DNA of 7,201 nucleotides from Candidatus Curtissbacteria bacterium RIFCSPLOWO2_01_FULL_38_11b. Its GTDB lineage: Bacteria > Patescibacteriota > Microgenomatia > Curtissbacterales > GWA2-41-24. The notes under the pieces were generated by a model that was given only the letters and a program-made list of their open reading frames with translations, ran no database searches and was not told where the DNA came from. The translations under genes were made by a program, and so were the position numbers. Of this stretch, positions 6,056 through 7,201 are shown one piece after another (positions within the stretch are counted from its first letter, which is position 1; every line of letters starts with the position of its first letter). The DNA is taken from assembly GCA_001774995.1 (NCBI GenBank), contig MFBO01000033.1, positions 10,022 through 17,222 of the forward strand. The letters are read 5' to 3'.

Positions 6056-7198
6056 TTAATACTCGACTTCGTTACCAACCGGTATGGTTTGAATCCAGAT
6101 AAGACCTCTATTAAATTCAATTTCTTTACCATTAGCGTCTGTAAATTTAGTTCGCGAAGTTCGTGCATTTTTAACCCATTTACCAGTTATAGATTTTCCG
6201 TCCTGAAAAATCAGGGCATTTCCGCTACCTGTTGTACCATAAAGCAAGTGGCCGTCGGGATAACCGTCGTTAGCGTTTTTTTCTTTCTGGAACTGAACCA
6301 CAACGTTTTTTGCAGCTAGCTGCTCCTGGGTTGAAGGATCGGTTTGTACTACTTCCTTATGATATCTTGTGTAGGTGTTGGTGTTCTTGTCGTATTTCCA
6401 GGTTACTGTGTAATCAGGTTGAGTATCCCAAAAAGGAACAACAATCGGCTTTTGGTCTCCTCTGGATTCGATTGCTGAATCGTCTTTAAATTTCCATTTC
6501 ACAAAATTTTTATCCCAGCTTTCTCCATTTTCGTCCTGTGCCCCAAATTGTCTCTCCTTGGCAGCATCCCAAAGTTTAGGTGTAGTTGAATGGACGTTAT
6601 GAGGTGCAAGTTTGTCTGTGCCTCGCCAATATGTTGGAAATCCAATTCCGAACTGATCCATATCTTTTATACCGTAATCTCTGATCTGCCCCAGGGCATC
6701 GGCAGGCCCCGGAGTATTTGCTCCGCCTACGTGGGCATATGCTGCGTCATACTCTGAAACCCAATCTAAAAAGTAAGTCCTTGCGCTTCTAACTGGAGCA
6801 ATATCGCCGGAATCCTGACAGAAGTAAATTGCCAGAAACCTGGTAATTCCGCCTTCTGCAACCGCTTCATAAATAGCATCTGCACGGGAAAGACCTATTG
6901 GTGGTCTTGCATTAACATGATTCTCGACCATTACCCCAAGGGGTCTTCTATTTGTCCATTTGTCTTCTCTTGATTTAGTGTATTTAGCGCCGTTTATGGG
7001 GCATTCCTTGTCTTTTGTACCTTCCTCATCATTCGAACTAAAATCGGTTAATTTCCCGAATGGCGTGGTTATATCTACCCGACCGTGTAAAACTGTAGTA
7101 AAAATCATAAATGATACGCCGGTAGATATTAAATAGAGTACTATTGCACCGAACCCTATTTGTATTTTTTTATTTTTGAAGATTGCAAATTTATTCAA
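6056..7198 (-). CDS. DUF3048 domain protein (YerB-like), membrane-anchored
   Basis: Function is unknown; Bacillus YerB is a predicted lipoprotein of this family. The 380 residues begin with a basic stretch (KNKK at 8-11) and a single membrane helix at about 13-35, so the rest should lie outside the cytoplasmic membrane. The N-terminal DUF3048 domain shows RRPLGVMVENH at 84-94, ARPPIGLSRADAIYEAVAEGGITRFLA at 97-123, PVRSARTYF at 135-143 and APHNVHS at 198-204. The C-terminal DUF3048 domain shows VTWKYDKNTNTYTRY at 265-279, KNVVVQF at 297-303, GNALIFQDGKSITGKW at 326-341 and GLIWIQTIP at 365-373. The start is a TTG directly after an in-frame TAG at the window edge, so no longer version is possible. 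Two cysteines (C66, C127) could form a disulfide. There is no lipobox. It lies 64 bases upstream of the winged-helix gene. Confidence 0.92.
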   Translation of the reverse strand: MNKFAIFKNKKIQIGFGAIVLYLISTGVSFMIFTTVLHGRVDITTPFGKLTDFSSNDEEGTKDKECPINGAKYTKSREDKWTNRRPLGVMVENHVNARPPIGLSRADAIYEAVAEGGITRFLAIYFCQDSGDIAPVRSARTYFLDWVSEYDAAYAHVGGANTPGPADALGQIRDYGIKDMDQFGIGFPTYWRGTDKLAPHNVHSTTPKLWDAAKERQFGAQDENGESWDKNFVKWKFKDDSAIESRGDQKPIVVPFWDTQPDYTVTWKYDKNTNTYTRYHKEVVQTDPSTQEQLAAKNVVVQFQKEKNANDGYPDGHLLYGTTGSGNALIFQDGKSITGKWVKNARTSRTKFTDANGKEIEFNRGLIWIQTIPVGNEVEY

Positions 7199-7201
7199 CT
7201 A

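Noticed and set aside
1..7201. tRNA, rRNA or riboswitch genes
   Set aside because: The gaps total only a few hundred bases, and none contains a cloverleaf, a conserved rRNA stretch or a recognisable riboswitch core.

Overview
The window is a compact, AT-rich (about 40% G+C by eye) bacterial chromosome segment with six protein genes, short gaps and no RNA genes, insertion sequence, CRISPR array or phage gene. No gene-free stretch exceeds 130 bases. TGA is a true stop (secD and secF both end in it) and no gene contains an in-frame TGA, so the code is standard table 11. Short proteins, minimal spacing, almost no Shine-Dalgarno sequences, a shortened RecJ loop, and a winged-helix/nucleotidyltransferase gene beside a DUF3048 gene suggest a Candidate Phyla Radiation (Patescibacteria) genome, possibly Microgenomates. 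The lineage is inference; no marker gene here settles it.

Layout. Positions 1-1075 (minus) carry the N-terminal two thirds of RecJ, which runs off the left edge. An 80-base divergent gap holds promoter-like elements for recJ and for cca (plus, 1156-2550), the tRNA CCA-adding enzyme with an HD domain. A convergent gap of 98 bases holds an AT-rich hairpin and a 20-base dispersed-type repeat. From 7198 down to 2649 everything lies on the minus strand and reads as one gene cluster: a membrane-anchored DUF3048 (YerB-like) protein, a winged-helix plus nucleotidyltransferase protein, secD, secF and msrB.

How the genes relate. SecD and SecF form the proton-driven accessory unit of the Sec translocon. 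msrB overlaps secF by four bases (ATGA), so the two are probably translationally coupled. The winged-helix/nucleotidyltransferase gene ends 11 bases before secD and could be a regulator or modifier of unknown target. RecJ (single-strand exonuclease) and CCA transferase (tRNA 3' end maturation) are housekeeping genes sharing a divergent promoter region.

Most unusual point. An imperfect palindrome of about 81 bases (27 codons), with telomere-like CCCTATACCCTA arms, sits in frame inside the catalytic head of the CCA enzyme, between conserved motifs. It resembles a small palindromic element that inserted into a coding sequence without breaking it. I saw no convincing new multi-gene defence or mobile system; the other observations are modest.
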